Assembly (NCBI RefSeq): GCF_024919275.1
Contig: NZ_JANWGH010000001.1
Span: 1,310,296-1,374,295, forward strand
DNA from: Algoriphagus limi
GTDB lineage: Bacteria > Bacteroidota > Bacteroidia > Cytophagales > Cyclobacteriaceae
Direction of reading: 5' to 3'
DNA: 64,000 bases
Made by a program: the position numbers and the translations under genes. This document shows, one piece after another, positions 42,738-51,313 of this stretch (positions are counted from its first letter, which is position 1; the number at the start of each line of letters is the position of its first letter). The notes beneath the pieces were generated by a model that was not told the origin of the DNA, did not search any database, and saw only the letters and a program-made list of their open reading frames with translations.

Positions 42738-44312
42738 ATGAGATACCTACTCATTCTTCTCTTTTTTACTTGCAGCTCACTTTTTGCCCAGGAAAATCAA
42801 CTGGTAAAACAATACAGCCAAGATTCCAGCCTGATCGCAACTGGTGTCATCAGTGATCAAATGCGACAGGGTCTTTGGAAGATTTATGATGCCAAGACCA
42901 ATAAACTGATAACCTCTGGGATTTTTGAAAATGGTCAACGAGAAGGCACTTGGACATCCTATTTTCCAGACGGTAAAAAACAAGCAGAAGTAGAATACAA
43001 AGAAGGAAAACTTTTTGGCCCAAGCATCCTTTATGATGAGGATGGTTTCCCTATTCGGGAAATGATTTTTAAGGATAGTTTATTAGTCGGGAAGTATGTA
43101 GAATATTATGGAAAAACAGGAAGACCAGCAGGTGTAGACCCTTTTCAGGTATCTCAAGAGGGGATGTTTGAAGAGGGTAAGAAAACTGGTCAGTGGATTA
43201 AGTATTTTTTTAATGGAGTAGTCTCAGTTCGAGAATATTACCAAAATGGTTTACGGGAAGGCCCTTATTTAGAGTATGATTCGTATGGAAATTTGACATT
43301 GGAAGGCGCCTATAAGCAAGGTCAAATGGAAGGCACTTTTAAAAGGTATGCTTTCGGGAATCAGGTTTATGAGGAAGGCGAGTATAAAAACGGGAAAAAG
43401 GTAGGCAAATGGCTTCGCTATTTCCCAGAAACCAAAATTTTAGAAGCGGAAGAATATTATGATTCTAATGGAAATCGCATTGGAACATGGAAATATTACT
43501 ACGATAACCGCCGAGTGGCTCGAATCGAGAAATATGAAAACGGAATAGCCGTTGGGACTTGGGAAGAATACTACCCGAATAAAAACCTCGCTAAGCGAAA
43601 AACTTACGAATTGGGAGTACCGGTAGGAAACTACTATGAATACTTCGAGAATGGCAAAGAATCCGTAATTGGTCAATATTCCAATGGGATGAAAACTGGG
43701 GTTTGGAAAAGCTATTTCCCGGATGGCGTTTTGTATTCAATAGGAGAATATCGAAATGATACCAAAACAGGTCTTTGGAAATATTTTAACAAAATAGGAA
43801 TCCTCATTGCTGAAGGAGAGTACGAGTTGGGCTTAGAAAATGGGCAATGGGTATATTATTATGACGGTGGCCAATTGAAATCCATCGGCTCCTATGTTTT
43901 AGGATTTGAGGATGGTATTTGGGGACTTTTCTATGACAATAAGCAATTGACTCAAGAAGAAACTTGGGATAATGGTAGATTGATGAACGTCTCCGATTAC
44001 AACAGTTACGATGGCTCAACCACCTACGATAAGGGAACCCTGAAAGATGGAAACGGCACTCGGATTACCTATTATGTAAATGGCAAAAAAGAATCCGAAG
44101 GAAGTTTCAAATCAGGCAAAGCCGAAGGAAATTGGATCTTCTTCCATGAAAATGGCAGAAAGGCATCTGAAGGAATCATGAAGGATGGAAAGAAAGAAGG
44201 GAATTGGAAATATTATAATTCCGCTGGAAGACTTATTGATCTAATTAACTACAAAGATGATGAAGTGGTAGATGGTATAAATACTGATGAAGAATTTAAT
44301 ATCAATTTTTAA
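42738..44312 (+). CDS. Secreted MORN/YwqK-repeat protein
   Basis: Protein of 524 residues with signal peptide (LLILLFFTCSSLFAQ). Nearly the whole length is a tandem array of about 18-20 repeats of roughly 23 residues with the core G-x-W-x-x-Y-x-x-x-G, for example REGTWTSYFPDGKKQAEVEY and EGNWKYYNSAGRLIDLINY. This is the YwqK/MORN type (Pfam MORN_2), forming an extended beta structure, often at the cell surface. The C-terminus is acidic. The ATG at 42738 is used instead of an upstream TTG, which would put the signal peptide too deep. Confidence 0.88.
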   Translation: MRYLLILLFFTCSSLFAQENQLVKQYSQDSSLIATGVISDQMRQGLWKIYDAKTNKLITSGIFENGQREGTWTSYFPDGKKQAEVEYKEGKLFGPSILYDEDGFPIREMIFKDSLLVGKYVEYYGKTGRPAGVDPFQVSQEGMFEEGKKTGQWIKYFFNGVVSVREYYQNGLREGPYLEYDSYGNLTLEGAYKQGQMEGTFKRYAFGNQVYEEGEYKNGKKVGKWLRYFPETKILEAEEYYDSNGNRIGTWKYYYDNRRVARIEKYENGIAVGTWEEYYPNKNLAKRKTYELGVPVGNYYEYFENGKESVIGQYSNGMKTGVWKSYFPDGVLYSIGEYRNDTKTGLWKYFNKIGILIAEGEYELGLENGQWVYYYDGGQLKSIGSYVLGFEDGIWGLFYDNKQLTQEETWDNGRLMNVSDYNSYDGSTTYDKGTLKDGNGTRITYYVNGKKESEGSFKSGKAEGNWIFFHENGRKASEGIMKDGKKEGNWKYYNSAGRLIDLINYKDDEVVDGINTDEEFNINF

Positions 44313-44349
44313 ACCTCTACCCGGAATTTCGGTTAGTCTATAAAAAACT

Positions 44350-44514
44350 ATGTTTGGACTATTCAAAAAGAAAACCGAGGCAGAAAAACTGCAAGAGCTT
44401 TACAAGAAAACATTGGAAAAAGCTCATAAGCTTTCCCATATAAACCGAGCAGAATCAGATAAATTAATGGCTGAGGCTGAGGAAATCGCTAAAAAAATCG
44501 AAAAAATACAGTAA
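44350..44514 (+). CDS. Lacal_2735 family small protein
   Basis: A 54-residue protein, strongly charged and predicted all-helical. The start MFGLFKKKTEAEKLQELYKK and the repeated Lys/Glu heptads, ending IAKKIEKIQ, match small Bacteroidota proteins annotated as the Lacal_2735 family, which have no known function. It lies 37 bases after the MORN-repeat gene on the same strand and ahead of a terminator-like hairpin. Confidence 0.75.
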   Translation: MFGLFKKKTEAEKLQELYKKTLEKAHKLSHINRAESDKLMAEAEEIAKKIEKIQ

Positions 44515-44671
44515 AAAGTATTTTAACAACACTAGGGTTATTTTTATACACAAATATTTGGATTTCAAATATTTATGATTACCTTTAGATACTTTAAAGC
44601 TAGTCCTTAGTGAATTTTTTAATCTTGATTGAATAAATTTTAAGGGTGATTGAGCTACGGACCAACGTTTT

Positions 44672-44706
44672 AAAAAAAATATCCCGGCCTAACGGTCGGG
44701 ATTTTT
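44672..44706. terminator. Bidirectional terminator
   Basis: Stem ATCCCGGCC / GGTCGGGAT (44681-44689, 44694-44702), loop TAAC, A-run before and T-run after. It lies between the Lacal_2735 gene and the convergent cupin gene and can serve both. Confidence 0.88.
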
Positions 44707-44711
44707 ATTTA

Positions 44712-45233
44712 TTATTTTCTCGAATAATCATCCTGCAATCTGACAATATCTGATTCATCAGATGGATTTAATGGGTCTGTGTGCATCCAGATTTCAGCAA
44801 CTACTCCCCAATTATTTTTCCCAACTAATCGGTGACGCTCTCCCTGAGACAATTTAACCGTTTTACCTTTGGCCATACTTCGCTCCTCTCCTATTTCATC
44901 AGTCATACTTCTGACAATTCCTGCTTCTCCAAAAAGCAATTTCCAAATCTCAGCTCTACGAAAATGATATTGCCAAGATAATCTTGCATCAGGAGCAACG
45001 AGCAAGAATTTCGGGCTTAATTTCTGAGCATACTGTTCCTCTGTGAATGGAACATCAGGGAAAAATACATCATGGAACTTTTTGATTTGCTGTTCATCAA
45101 TTACAAAGAAACCACCCCAAGGTCGATCTCTATCCTGAGAAACAATGGAAAATCCCTCTGACTCAAGATATTCCAAGACTTGCTGAAAAACCTGATCTTT
45201 CGGACTGGTGGGTGAAAAAAGCAATTCGTTCAT
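44712..45233 (-). CDS. Cupin protein, mannose-6-phosphate isomerase-like
   Basis: Protein of 173 residues with a beta-rich C-terminal half. Segments DRPWGGFFVIDEQQI, RLSWQYHFRRAEIWKLL (cupin metal His/Glu positions) and LSQGERHRLVG resemble the type II phosphomannose isomerase cupin fold. The N-terminal 30 residues are helical. It is likely a metal-binding sugar-phosphate isomerase or a sugar-sensing protein. It is divergent to the ROK regulator, which supports a sugar link. Confidence 0.7.
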   Translation of the reverse strand: MNELLFSPTSPKDQVFQQVLEYLESEGFSIVSQDRDRPWGGFFVIDEQQIKKFHDVFFPDVPFTEEQYAQKLSPKFLLVAPDARLSWQYHFRRAEIWKLLFGEAGIVRSMTDEIGEERSMAKGKTVKLSQGERHRLVGKNNWGVVAEIWMHTDPLNPSDESDIVRLQDDYSRK

Positions 45234-45395
45234 ACTTATTAAAACAATCGATATTGAAAATCTTTTTTTCTAAAATGACTTACAAAAGAAATAAATCGAA
45301 TTAATATTTAAAATCTTTAGCTTGTTTAATGATTTTTTTTTGAAAGTTTTTTTTGATAGACAAAAATTACCTTATTTCAAGTATATCTTTCTGCC

Positions 45396-46643
45396 ATGAA
45401 CCTAATTAATCCTCAAGCCGTCATTGATCAAATGGACGGGGTAGTTGAAATCAAGAGCTACCTCAACAAAATTAAGATCATTAAAAACCTTTACCTCAAG
45501 GGCGCAAATACAGCTAGTGAAATATGTAGCGAAGTAGGAATTTCTCTTCCTACGGTAAATTCACTCCTTAATGATTTGATGAACTCTGGAGAGATTATTA
45601 AGCAGGGCCGTGCGGAATCTCAAGGTGGAAGAAAACCTGATCTATACAGATTAGCAGAGGATGCTTTTTATGTTCTATCTGTAGACCTCTCCAAATTCAC
45701 CATCAATTTGGGACTTTATTCCTGCCACAACTCCTTAGCATTCCCAAAGGAATCACACAAGATCGTCTTGAATAATGAAAAGGAGACATTCGATCAGATT
45801 TGTGATTTGATGGAGCAATACCTCGAAAAATCAGGGATACCATCGGATAAAATTATTGCAATCGGAATTTCTATGCCTGGTTTGGTAGATGCTGTCGGTG
45901 GAGTGAATTACACCTATTTGAGATTCGGAAGAAAAACACTTTTAGAAAACTTTGAATCCAGATTCGATAAGAAAATATTCCTGGAGAACGACGCAAGGTC
46001 CATGACGCTAGCCGAATTCAAATTTGGATCGGAACACGAGCACAAGAATGTTCTAGGACTTTTTGTGGGTTGGGGAATAGGTTTGGGAATTATTATCGAA
46101 GGAAAAATCTATCGTGGAGCTTCAGGTTTTGCAGGGGAGTTTTCTCACTCTCCTATTTTCGAAAATAGAAATGTCACTTGTTCTTGCGGTAAAAAAGGTT
46201 GTCTTGAGGCAGTAGCATCAGGCACGGCCATCGTCAGAATGGCTGAGGAAGCCATCAAATTGGATACCGACAGTATCTTGGCAAGAATGGTTCGCGATCA
46301 TCAAGGTGAACTTGAACCTGCACTTGTTGTGGAAGCTGCATTAGCAGGAGACCAACGAGCTATCACCATTCTTTCAGAAGCAGGATTGGATTTGGGAAGA
46401 GGAATTTCAATTCTTATACAACTCCTCAATCCCGATCTCATAATTATCGGAGGTTCGGTCGCTGAAGCTAATCAATACCTTATCACACCAATCCAACAGG
46501 CTCTTAACATTTATAGCATGGCTAAGTCCCGTGAAAAATCCAAATTGGCCTTGTACCAATTGGGTGAAGATGTCGGCTTGATGGGTGGTGTAGCAGTAGT
46601 CAACGAACAATTGTTCGAAGACGTACTGAACCGCTTAGGATAG
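45396..46643 (+). CDS. ROK family transcriptional regulator
   Basis: NagC/Mlc-like protein of 415 residues: an N-terminal winged helix-turn-helix (ASEICSEVGISLPTVNSLLN) and a ROK sugar-binding domain. Zinc motif VTCSCGKKGCLEAVASG is present. The ROK core keeps IGISMPGLVDAVGGV, FLENDARSMTLAEFKF and GLFVGWGIGLGI, so a glucokinase-like fold with regulatory function is expected. The AT-rich region of 162 bases shared with the divergent cupin gene probably holds its operator. Confidence 0.92.
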   Translation: MNLINPQAVIDQMDGVVEIKSYLNKIKIIKNLYLKGANTASEICSEVGISLPTVNSLLNDLMNSGEIIKQGRAESQGGRKPDLYRLAEDAFYVLSVDLSKFTINLGLYSCHNSLAFPKESHKIVLNNEKETFDQICDLMEQYLEKSGIPSDKIIAIGISMPGLVDAVGGVNYTYLRFGRKTLLENFESRFDKKIFLENDARSMTLAEFKFGSEHEHKNVLGLFVGWGIGLGIIIEGKIYRGASGFAGEFSHSPIFENRNVTCSCGKKGCLEAVASGTAIVRMAEEAIKLDTDSILARMVRDHQGELEPALVVEAALAGDQRAITILSEAGLDLGRGISILIQLLNPDLIIIGGSVAEANQYLITPIQQALNIYSMAKSREKSKLALYQLGEDVGLMGGVAVVNEQLFEDVLNRLG

Positions 46644-46680
46644 GAACCCATCGAAAAAAGTGAAGAATTAATCCTTTATA

Positions 46681-46709
46681 AAAAAAGCCTGATTTGATCA
46701 GGCTTTTTT
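46681..46709. terminator. Bidirectional terminator between ROK and menB genes
   Basis: Perfect 13-base inverted repeat AAAAAAGCCTGAT / ATCAGGCTTTTTT with a TTG loop, between the stops of the convergent ROK and menB genes. Confidence 0.92.
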
Positions 46710-46722
46710 CAATTTCTCCCAA

Positions 46723-47556
46723 TTATGGTATCCATTTAATTTTACTGAAATCAGGCTTTCGCTTTTCTAAGAAAGCATTTCTACCTTCTTTCGCTTCATC
46801 TGTCATGTAAGCCAATCGAGTAGCTTCTCCAGCAAATACCTGCTGCCCCACCATTCCATCATCAGTTAGATTCATAGCAAATTTCAACATCTTGATGGAG
46901 GTTGGAGATTTTTGAAGGATTTCCTGAGCCCACTGATAGGCTGTATCTTCCAATTCATCATGAGGAATTACAGCATTCACCATCCCCATTTCGTAAGCTT
47001 CTTGGGCTGAATAATTTCTTCCCAAAAAGAAAATTTCACGGGCCTTTTTCTGACCTACCATTTTCGCCAAATAGGCAGAACCATATCCACCGTCAAAGCT
47101 GGTCACATCTGCATCGGTCTGTTTGAAAATTGCATGCTCTTTACTCGCCAAAGTCAAATCACAAACCACGTGCAAGCTGTGTCCACCTCCTACAGCCCAT
47201 CCCGGAACAATCGCTATCACAACTTTAGGCATAAAACGAATCAGGCGCTGAACCTCTAAAATATTCAATCTATGGTACCCATCATCACCCACATAGCCTT
47301 GATGTCCTCGTGCTTTTTGATCTCCTCCTGAGCAAAAAGCCCATTTTCCATCTTTTGGAGAAGGTCCTTCGCCAGATAAAAGAACCACTCCAATTGAAGT
47401 GTCTTCTTGGGCATCATAAAACGCATCGTACAACTCAGCCGTAGTTTTAGGGCGAAAAGCGTTTCGCACTTCCGGGCGATTGAAGGCGATTCGGGCTACC
47501 CCATTGCACTTTTTATAGGTGATATCTTCGTATTCTTTTGCTGTAATCCACTCCAT
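46723..47556 (-). CDS. menB: 1,4-Dihydroxy-2-naphthoyl-CoA synthase
   Basis: Crotonase-fold enzyme closing the second ring in menaquinone synthesis (OSB-CoA to DHNA-CoA), 277 residues. Diagnostic segments are FNRPEVRNAFRPKTTAELYD, FCSGGDQKARG (oxyanion region), GWAVGGGHSLHVVCDLTLAS, and the MenB-specific TDADVTSFDGGYGSAYLAK with the catalytic Asp and Tyr. Bicarbonate-dependent type is suggested by GHSLHVVCD. It is divergent from menE, so a shared regulatory region lies at 47557-47659. Confidence 0.96.
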   Translation of the reverse strand: MEWITAKEYEDITYKKCNGVARIAFNRPEVRNAFRPKTTAELYDAFYDAQEDTSIGVVLLSGEGPSPKDGKWAFCSGGDQKARGHQGYVGDDGYHRLNILEVQRLIRFMPKVVIAIVPGWAVGGGHSLHVVCDLTLASKEHAIFKQTDADVTSFDGGYGSAYLAKMVGQKKAREIFFLGRNYSAQEAYEMGMVNAVIPHDELEDTAYQWAQEILQKSPTSIKMLKFAMNLTDDGMVGQQVFAGEATRLAYMTDEAKEGRNAFLEKRKPDFSKIKWIP

Positions 47557-47659
47557 TTGTTTCGATTTGGTTTAAAAATTCGATTTTTTTGCAAGATAAC
47601 AGGCTTGCTTCAAATTTGTTGATTTCCAATTAAGCTTCCATTCCAATAGCTCCATCAGC

Positions 47660-48739
47660 ATGTTCCAAATTCATTTTGAAAATCAAATTTTCCGAACGCT
47701 TGAAGATTTTAGCGTTTCTTCTGAAAATGAAGTTTTGAAACAGGCACTTTCATTTTGTAGGGAATGGATGGAAGGAAAAGAAACATTCCTTCAAAAAACT
47801 TCTGGCTCTACTGGAACTCCCAAAGAAATTGAAATCACTAGAGCCCAAATGATTGCCAGTGCCAAAGCTACTGGGGAGTTCTTCAAAATAAATTCATCAG
47901 ACTTTCTTTTAGCCTGCCTTAATCCCAATTACATCGCGGGAAAAATGATGCTGGTTCGTGCAATGGTTTGGGATTGCCCTATTCAACTGGTAGAACCTAG
48001 CAGTGATCCTCTTCAGGATTTATCCGAAAATAGGCTACCCGACTTTGTGGCAATGGTTCCGCTTCAGGTTCAAAACAGTCTTAAAAACCCAGAATCAAAA
48101 CAAAAACTTCAGCAAATAAAAAATATCCTGATTGGCGGAGCTCCTTGTTCACTTCAGCTTCAACAAGAACTTTCCGAAAATAGAATTAATGCCTGGCAAA
48201 GTTTCGGGATGACCGAAACTGTTTCTCATATCGCACTCGCAAAAATCACCGGTTCTGCCCTTTGGTATCATCCGCTGCCTGGTGTTAGGATAGGCCAAGA
48301 TGAGCGGGAGGCTTTATGGATCGAAAGTCCAATGAGTGGGAATCAACGAATTCAAACAAACGATAGAATCGCCTTTAATTCCTCTGGGAATTTCCAATGG
48401 TTAGGAAGAGTTGATTTCGTGGTTAATTCCGGTGGAATCAAACTTTTCCCCGAAGCCATCGAACCTCAAATTGAAAAAGAGGTAAATAAACTATTCCCAG
48501 AAAAGCGTTTCTTCTTAGGAGGAATTTCTGATCCTGTTTTAGGTCAAAAGTTGATCCTATTGATAGAATCCCCGGAAAAGGATCTTGAAAAGGTAAAGAT
48601 TTTGCTTGAGCAACTGAAACCCAAAATTTCCCGTTATGAAAGACCTCGGGAAGTAATCTTCCTAAATCAATTCGAAGAAACCTCCAGCGGTAAAATAAAC
48701 CGATTCAAAACCCTAGCACATGTATCTCTGGATCATTAA
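47660..48739 (+). CDS. menE: o-Succinylbenzoate-CoA ligase, short form
   Basis: AMP-forming acyl-CoA synthetase of 359 residues that activates OSB in menaquinone synthesis. Motifs are LQKTSGSTGTPKEIEITRAQ (P-loop-like) and the C-terminal SSGKINR with the catalytic Lys. Short compared with the usual 450-490 residues, as in Bacteroidota MenE. Divergent to menB, which supports the call. Its 3' end overlaps the DUF2141 gene by 20 bases. Confidence 0.88.
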   Translation: MFQIHFENQIFRTLEDFSVSSENEVLKQALSFCREWMEGKETFLQKTSGSTGTPKEIEITRAQMIASAKATGEFFKINSSDFLLACLNPNYIAGKMMLVRAMVWDCPIQLVEPSSDPLQDLSENRLPDFVAMVPLQVQNSLKNPESKQKLQQIKNILIGGAPCSLQLQQELSENRINAWQSFGMTETVSHIALAKITGSALWYHPLPGVRIGQDEREALWIESPMSGNQRIQTNDRIAFNSSGNFQWLGRVDFVVNSGGIKLFPEAIEPQIEKEVNKLFPEKRFFLGGISDPVLGQKLILLIESPEKDLEKVKILLEQLKPKISRYERPREVIFLNQFEETSSGKINRFKTLAHVSLDH

Positions 48740-49148
48740 TTTATCCTTTTTTCTAATGGGAATTTTGCCTCAGAGCACCACCCAACTGGAGCTACATGTT
48801 ACAAATAGTGATTCCGACCAAGGATTAATCCGAATATTAGTTTTTGATCATCCAGAAGGTTTTCCGGATAATCCCAAAAAAGCCAAGCTAGCCCTAAGCC
48901 TTCCGATTGAGAACCTAAAAACCGAGACTCTAATCAGTTCCTTACCTCCAGGGAAATATGCCATCTGTGCTTTCCATGATGAGGATGAGAATGGAAAAAT
49001 CAATAAAAATCTCGTTGGCTATCCAACTGAATCTTTTGGATTTTCTACTAATCCAAAGGTTGTTTTTTCAATTCCATCTTTTGAAAAATGCCTAATCGAA
49101 GTGGAAGAAGGTATAAAAAACAAAGTGACAATTGAGTTGAAAAAGTAG
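48720..49148 (+). CDS. DUF2141 protein
   Basis: Protein of 142 residues with a hydrophobic N-terminus (LWIINLSFFLMGI), probably a signal peptide. The DUF2141 domain is complete: GLIRILVFDHPEGFPDN, LPPGKYAICAFHDEDENGKIN, LVGYPTESFGFSTNPK. The family is common in Bacteroidota with unknown function. It overlaps the menE end by 20 bases. Confidence 0.88.
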   Translation: MYLWIINLSFFLMGILPQSTTQLELHVTNSDSDQGLIRILVFDHPEGFPDNPKKAKLALSLPIENLKTETLISSLPPGKYAICAFHDEDENGKINKNLVGYPTESFGFSTNPKVVFSIPSFEKCLIEVEEGIKNKVTIELKK

Positions 49149-49212
49149 GGTTTTTAACTGTTATTCAACTGAATCTTGAAGGCTCACCCCAAAAGATTTC
49201 ATTCAAAAAGGC

Positions 49213-49220
49213 TACTTTTG
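49213..49220 (+). promoter_or_regulatory. -7 element before the hypothetical gene at 49243
   Basis: TACTTTTG fits TAnnTTTG. No -33 element is found at normal distance. The position supports the TTG start at 49243, since transcription would begin about 15-18 bases ahead of it. Confidence 0.35.
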
Positions 49221-49242
49221 CACCAATCAAAAATTAAAGATT

Positions 49243-49998
49243 TTGAGCAAGCAAGAATTAGAAGGAATTGTTCTAGAATATCATTCCGGAATTATCCCTC
49301 CACCTTACAGCCATGTTTTTCGACTTTCTCTTGACTGGAAGAAAGGATCGCTTTACGCTTCCCTAAATCTTCATTACACAGACCGGGAAGATCTTTCAGA
49401 AGAAGAAATTTTAGAAGAAGGTTTCACCATGAATGATGACTATCACTACGATGGTACTTTGGATTCAGTTTGGAAGAAGCCTGTTTTGGAATTAATCGAG
49501 CAGACACGCTACTCCTCACGTGTAGAAGGTGAAGGTGAAATCACCGTAGCAACTGTGGAACAAGGAAAAACCTCTCCTCTTAAATCTCCAACAAACCAAG
49601 AAGCTTGGCAGCTTTTAGCTCAAGATCTCATTCAAGCCATTTATGAAACTGCCAAAAAGGAAAGTCCTCTTCAAATCAACTTTAGAGTGGTCGAAAAAGA
49701 CAGTATACACAACGCTTCTATCAAACTTCATTTTGCTGACCGAAAGGTGATTTTTGAACATAATGGAAAAAAGGAAAATCTAAACTGGGAATATGCTTTT
49801 CAATTGATGAAACTCATTTTCACCCCAGATTATGATTATGATATCGCAAAAGAAACTCCTGGAAAGAAACGGGGAATTTATCTCGATTGTGGAGATGGAT
49901 ATTGGCACGAGTTAGGAAAAGGAGTGATCAATATAGACCCAAGCTTCGATGCCGTAGGACAAATCGAAAAGAACTTTAGAAATCTGGTAGAATCATAA
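49243..49998 (+). CDS. Hypothetical cytoplasmic protein with TTG start
   Basis: Protein of 251 residues. The only in-frame start near the 5' end is TTG (SKQELEGIVLEYHSG follows); the first ATG is about 60 codons in. It has no signal peptide or membrane helix and is rich in Glu, Lys and Tyr, with two similar beta-rich parts (VFRLSLDWKKGSLYASLNLH and INFRVVEKDSIHNASIKLHF), perhaps a duplication. I do not recognise a family. Confidence 0.75.
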   Translation: MSKQELEGIVLEYHSGIIPPPYSHVFRLSLDWKKGSLYASLNLHYTDREDLSEEEILEEGFTMNDDYHYDGTLDSVWKKPVLELIEQTRYSSRVEGEGEITVATVEQGKTSPLKSPTNQEAWQLLAQDLIQAIYETAKKESPLQINFRVVEKDSIHNASIKLHFADRKVIFEHNGKKENLNWEYAFQLMKLIFTPDYDYDIAKETPGKKRGIYLDCGDGYWHELGKGVINIDPSFDAVGQIEKNFRNLVES

Positions 49999-50022
49999 AA
50001 AGCCGGCTCTATCACCGGCTTT
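49999..50022. terminator. Bidirectional terminator
   Basis: AAAGCCGG / CCGGCTTT stem (49999-50006, 50015-50022), 8-base loop. It overlaps by two bases the stop of the minus-strand repressor gene. Confidence 0.75.
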
Positions 50023-50794
50023 ATGGTTTTAATTTCTTCAAATCCTCTTGAATATCCTTCAGCATTTCGCCCAAATCAGAAAGGCTGAGGGATTTCTTTT
50101 TATCACCCGGATTCGGAAAATCTGTACTGATAAAAGCTTTTGCCTCCCAAACTTCTAACACATCTTCCCCCCGAACTTCGTAAGGTTTGTAATGGTCATT
50201 ATCAGAAACTAGAAACAATTTTCCATTTTCCGCCAAATAATTGAATACTCGTTTGTACACAATTCCTTCTGATTGCGTCACCAAAACATAAGTGCGGCCG
50301 CTTTTGATCTCAGAAGGATGCTCGACATAAGAACCGATAATGATCGTGCCAGCGATGAGCGGTAACATGGAGTCACCAGCTAATTCAAAAGCCCGATAAG
50401 TAGCATGCTTTGGAAGATTAGGCAGATGAAACTGCGGCAACTGCTCCATGAATTCCGGATCAGCGAATCCGTTCAAATATCCGGCAGAAGCCTTCTGTCC
50501 TACCCAGGTGATATTTTCCCGATCCGATTCATCTGCTGCAATGGTCAAAATCTGAAGATTTCGCTTTTGAAGTACTTTCCGACCTTCGTTCTCAATATCG
50601 TGCTCTAGCAATTCCTCAATCCCTACCTCCAAAATTGTACAGATTTTTAACAAAGAGCTCAATTTTGGCTCAGACCTCCCATCTTCATAGGCAGAAATCA
50701 TGGTTCGTTGAACTTCCAGCTGATCAGCTAAATCCTGCTGGGTCAAACCTTTTTGCTTTCGCAAATACCGAAGGTTGCTAGCTAAATAACTCAT
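50021..50794 (-). CDS. XRE repressor with S24 (LexA-like) protease domain
   Basis: Regulator of 257 residues. The N-terminal HTH_3 domain is NLRYLRKQKGLTQQDLADQL then QRTMISAYEDGRSEPKLSSL. A linker leads to an S24 peptidase domain with the nucleophile S142 in AGDSMLPL and the general base K181 in VYKRV, 39 residues apart as expected for a LexA/CI-like Ser/Lys dyad. The C-terminal ~30 residues are a Lys-rich coil. A damage- or stress-controlled repressor is inferred. The ATG overlaps the stop of the 85-residue gene upstream. Confidence 0.9.
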   Translation of the reverse strand: MSYLASNLRYLRKQKGLTQQDLADQLEVQRTMISAYEDGRSEPKLSSLLKICTILEVGIEELLEHDIENEGRKVLQKRNLQILTIAADESDRENITWVGQKASAGYLNGFADPEFMEQLPQFHLPNLPKHATYRAFELAGDSMLPLIAGTIIIGSYVEHPSEIKSGRTYVLVTQSEGIVYKRVFNYLAENGKLFLVSDNDHYKPYEVRGEDVLEVWEAKAFISTDFPNPGDKKKSLSLSDLGEMLKDIQEDLKKLKP

Positions 50795-51048
50795 GCTGAA
50801 AAGAGGTAAAAGTCATAGTCTTCAGGTTCAGGAGCCAATGGGAAAAGTGGATCAATATTTCGCTGTGCAGCCTTTCGCTTTGCTAATCGAGCCTGAATCT
50901 CCAATATAATTTCTCCCACAGGTTTGGGCTCCCGAACGAGCAAATATCCATATTCGGAACCTTGCTCATTCTCTACAAAAAACTTTACCTGAACATTCCC
51001 GGAGGAAAGTGGCTTGGTGCTGATGTTAATTTTTCCCATGTCTTCCAT
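50791..51048 (-). CDS. Small protein coupled to the S24 repressor
   Basis: Protein of 85 residues, first gene of the pair, overlapping the repressor by 4 bases. No signal peptide. A beta-rich part (INISTKPLSSGNVQVKFFVE) is followed by a basic helix (LEIQARLAKRKAAQRNID) and an acidic aromatic end (PEDYDFYLFSA). I recognise no family; the neighbourhood suggests it modulates the repressor. Confidence 0.7.
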   Translation of the reverse strand: MEDMGKINISTKPLSSGNVQVKFFVENEQGSEYGYLLVREPKPVGEIILEIQARLAKRKAAQRNIDPLFPLAPEPEDYDFYLFSA

Positions 51049-51091
51049 TGCTCCATCTGTTTCTTCTGCTAAGATAAAAATGTTGCTTTTA

Positions 51092-51143
51092 TAAACATTC
51101 TATCGTTTAAAAAAATAACATCGTTTTGTGACAGCTTTTGTCA
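51092..51143. promoter_or_regulatory. Candidate operators of the S24 repressor
   Basis: Two inverted repeats lie upstream of the small gene: TAAAC-N8-GTTTA (51092-51109) and TGACA-N5-TGTCA (51129-51143). ATCGTTT occurs twice (51102-51108 and 51120-51126), 18 bases apart, which is a little under two helical turns. Confidence 0.45.
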
Positions 51144-51274
51144 AAGACTTCCAATTCCATTGAGTTCATGGATAAGAAAACTTGTCATTTCGAAAAATTA
51201 CATGATCGGCGTGCAGTTCATTCAAGCTAATGACCGCTTAGCCTAAAAAAGTAAAACAAAAATTCCATCCACTC

Positions 51275-51282
51275 TAATTTTG
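51275..51282 (+). promoter_or_regulatory. -7 promoter element of the outer membrane barrel gene
   Basis: TAATTTTG matches TAnnTTTG, 31 bases before the ATG at 51314. No convincing -33 element is seen at the normal distance. Confidence 0.4.
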
Positions 51283-51313
51283 TGTTATAGCTAAACCCAA
51301 TTAAACCAACTAT

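Noticed and set aside
42738..44312. Antitoxin of a toxin-antitoxin system (YwqK-type annotation)
   Set aside because: The protein is long, has a signal peptide and only MORN-type repeats; no toxin gene is adjacent.
44349..44356. TATGTTTG as a -7 promoter element
   Set aside because: It overlaps the start codon of the small Lacal_2735 gene and follows from the codons for Met-Phe-Gly.
50021..51048. Prophage repressor region
   Set aside because: No integrase, phage structural or lysis genes are near; the neighbours are housekeeping genes.
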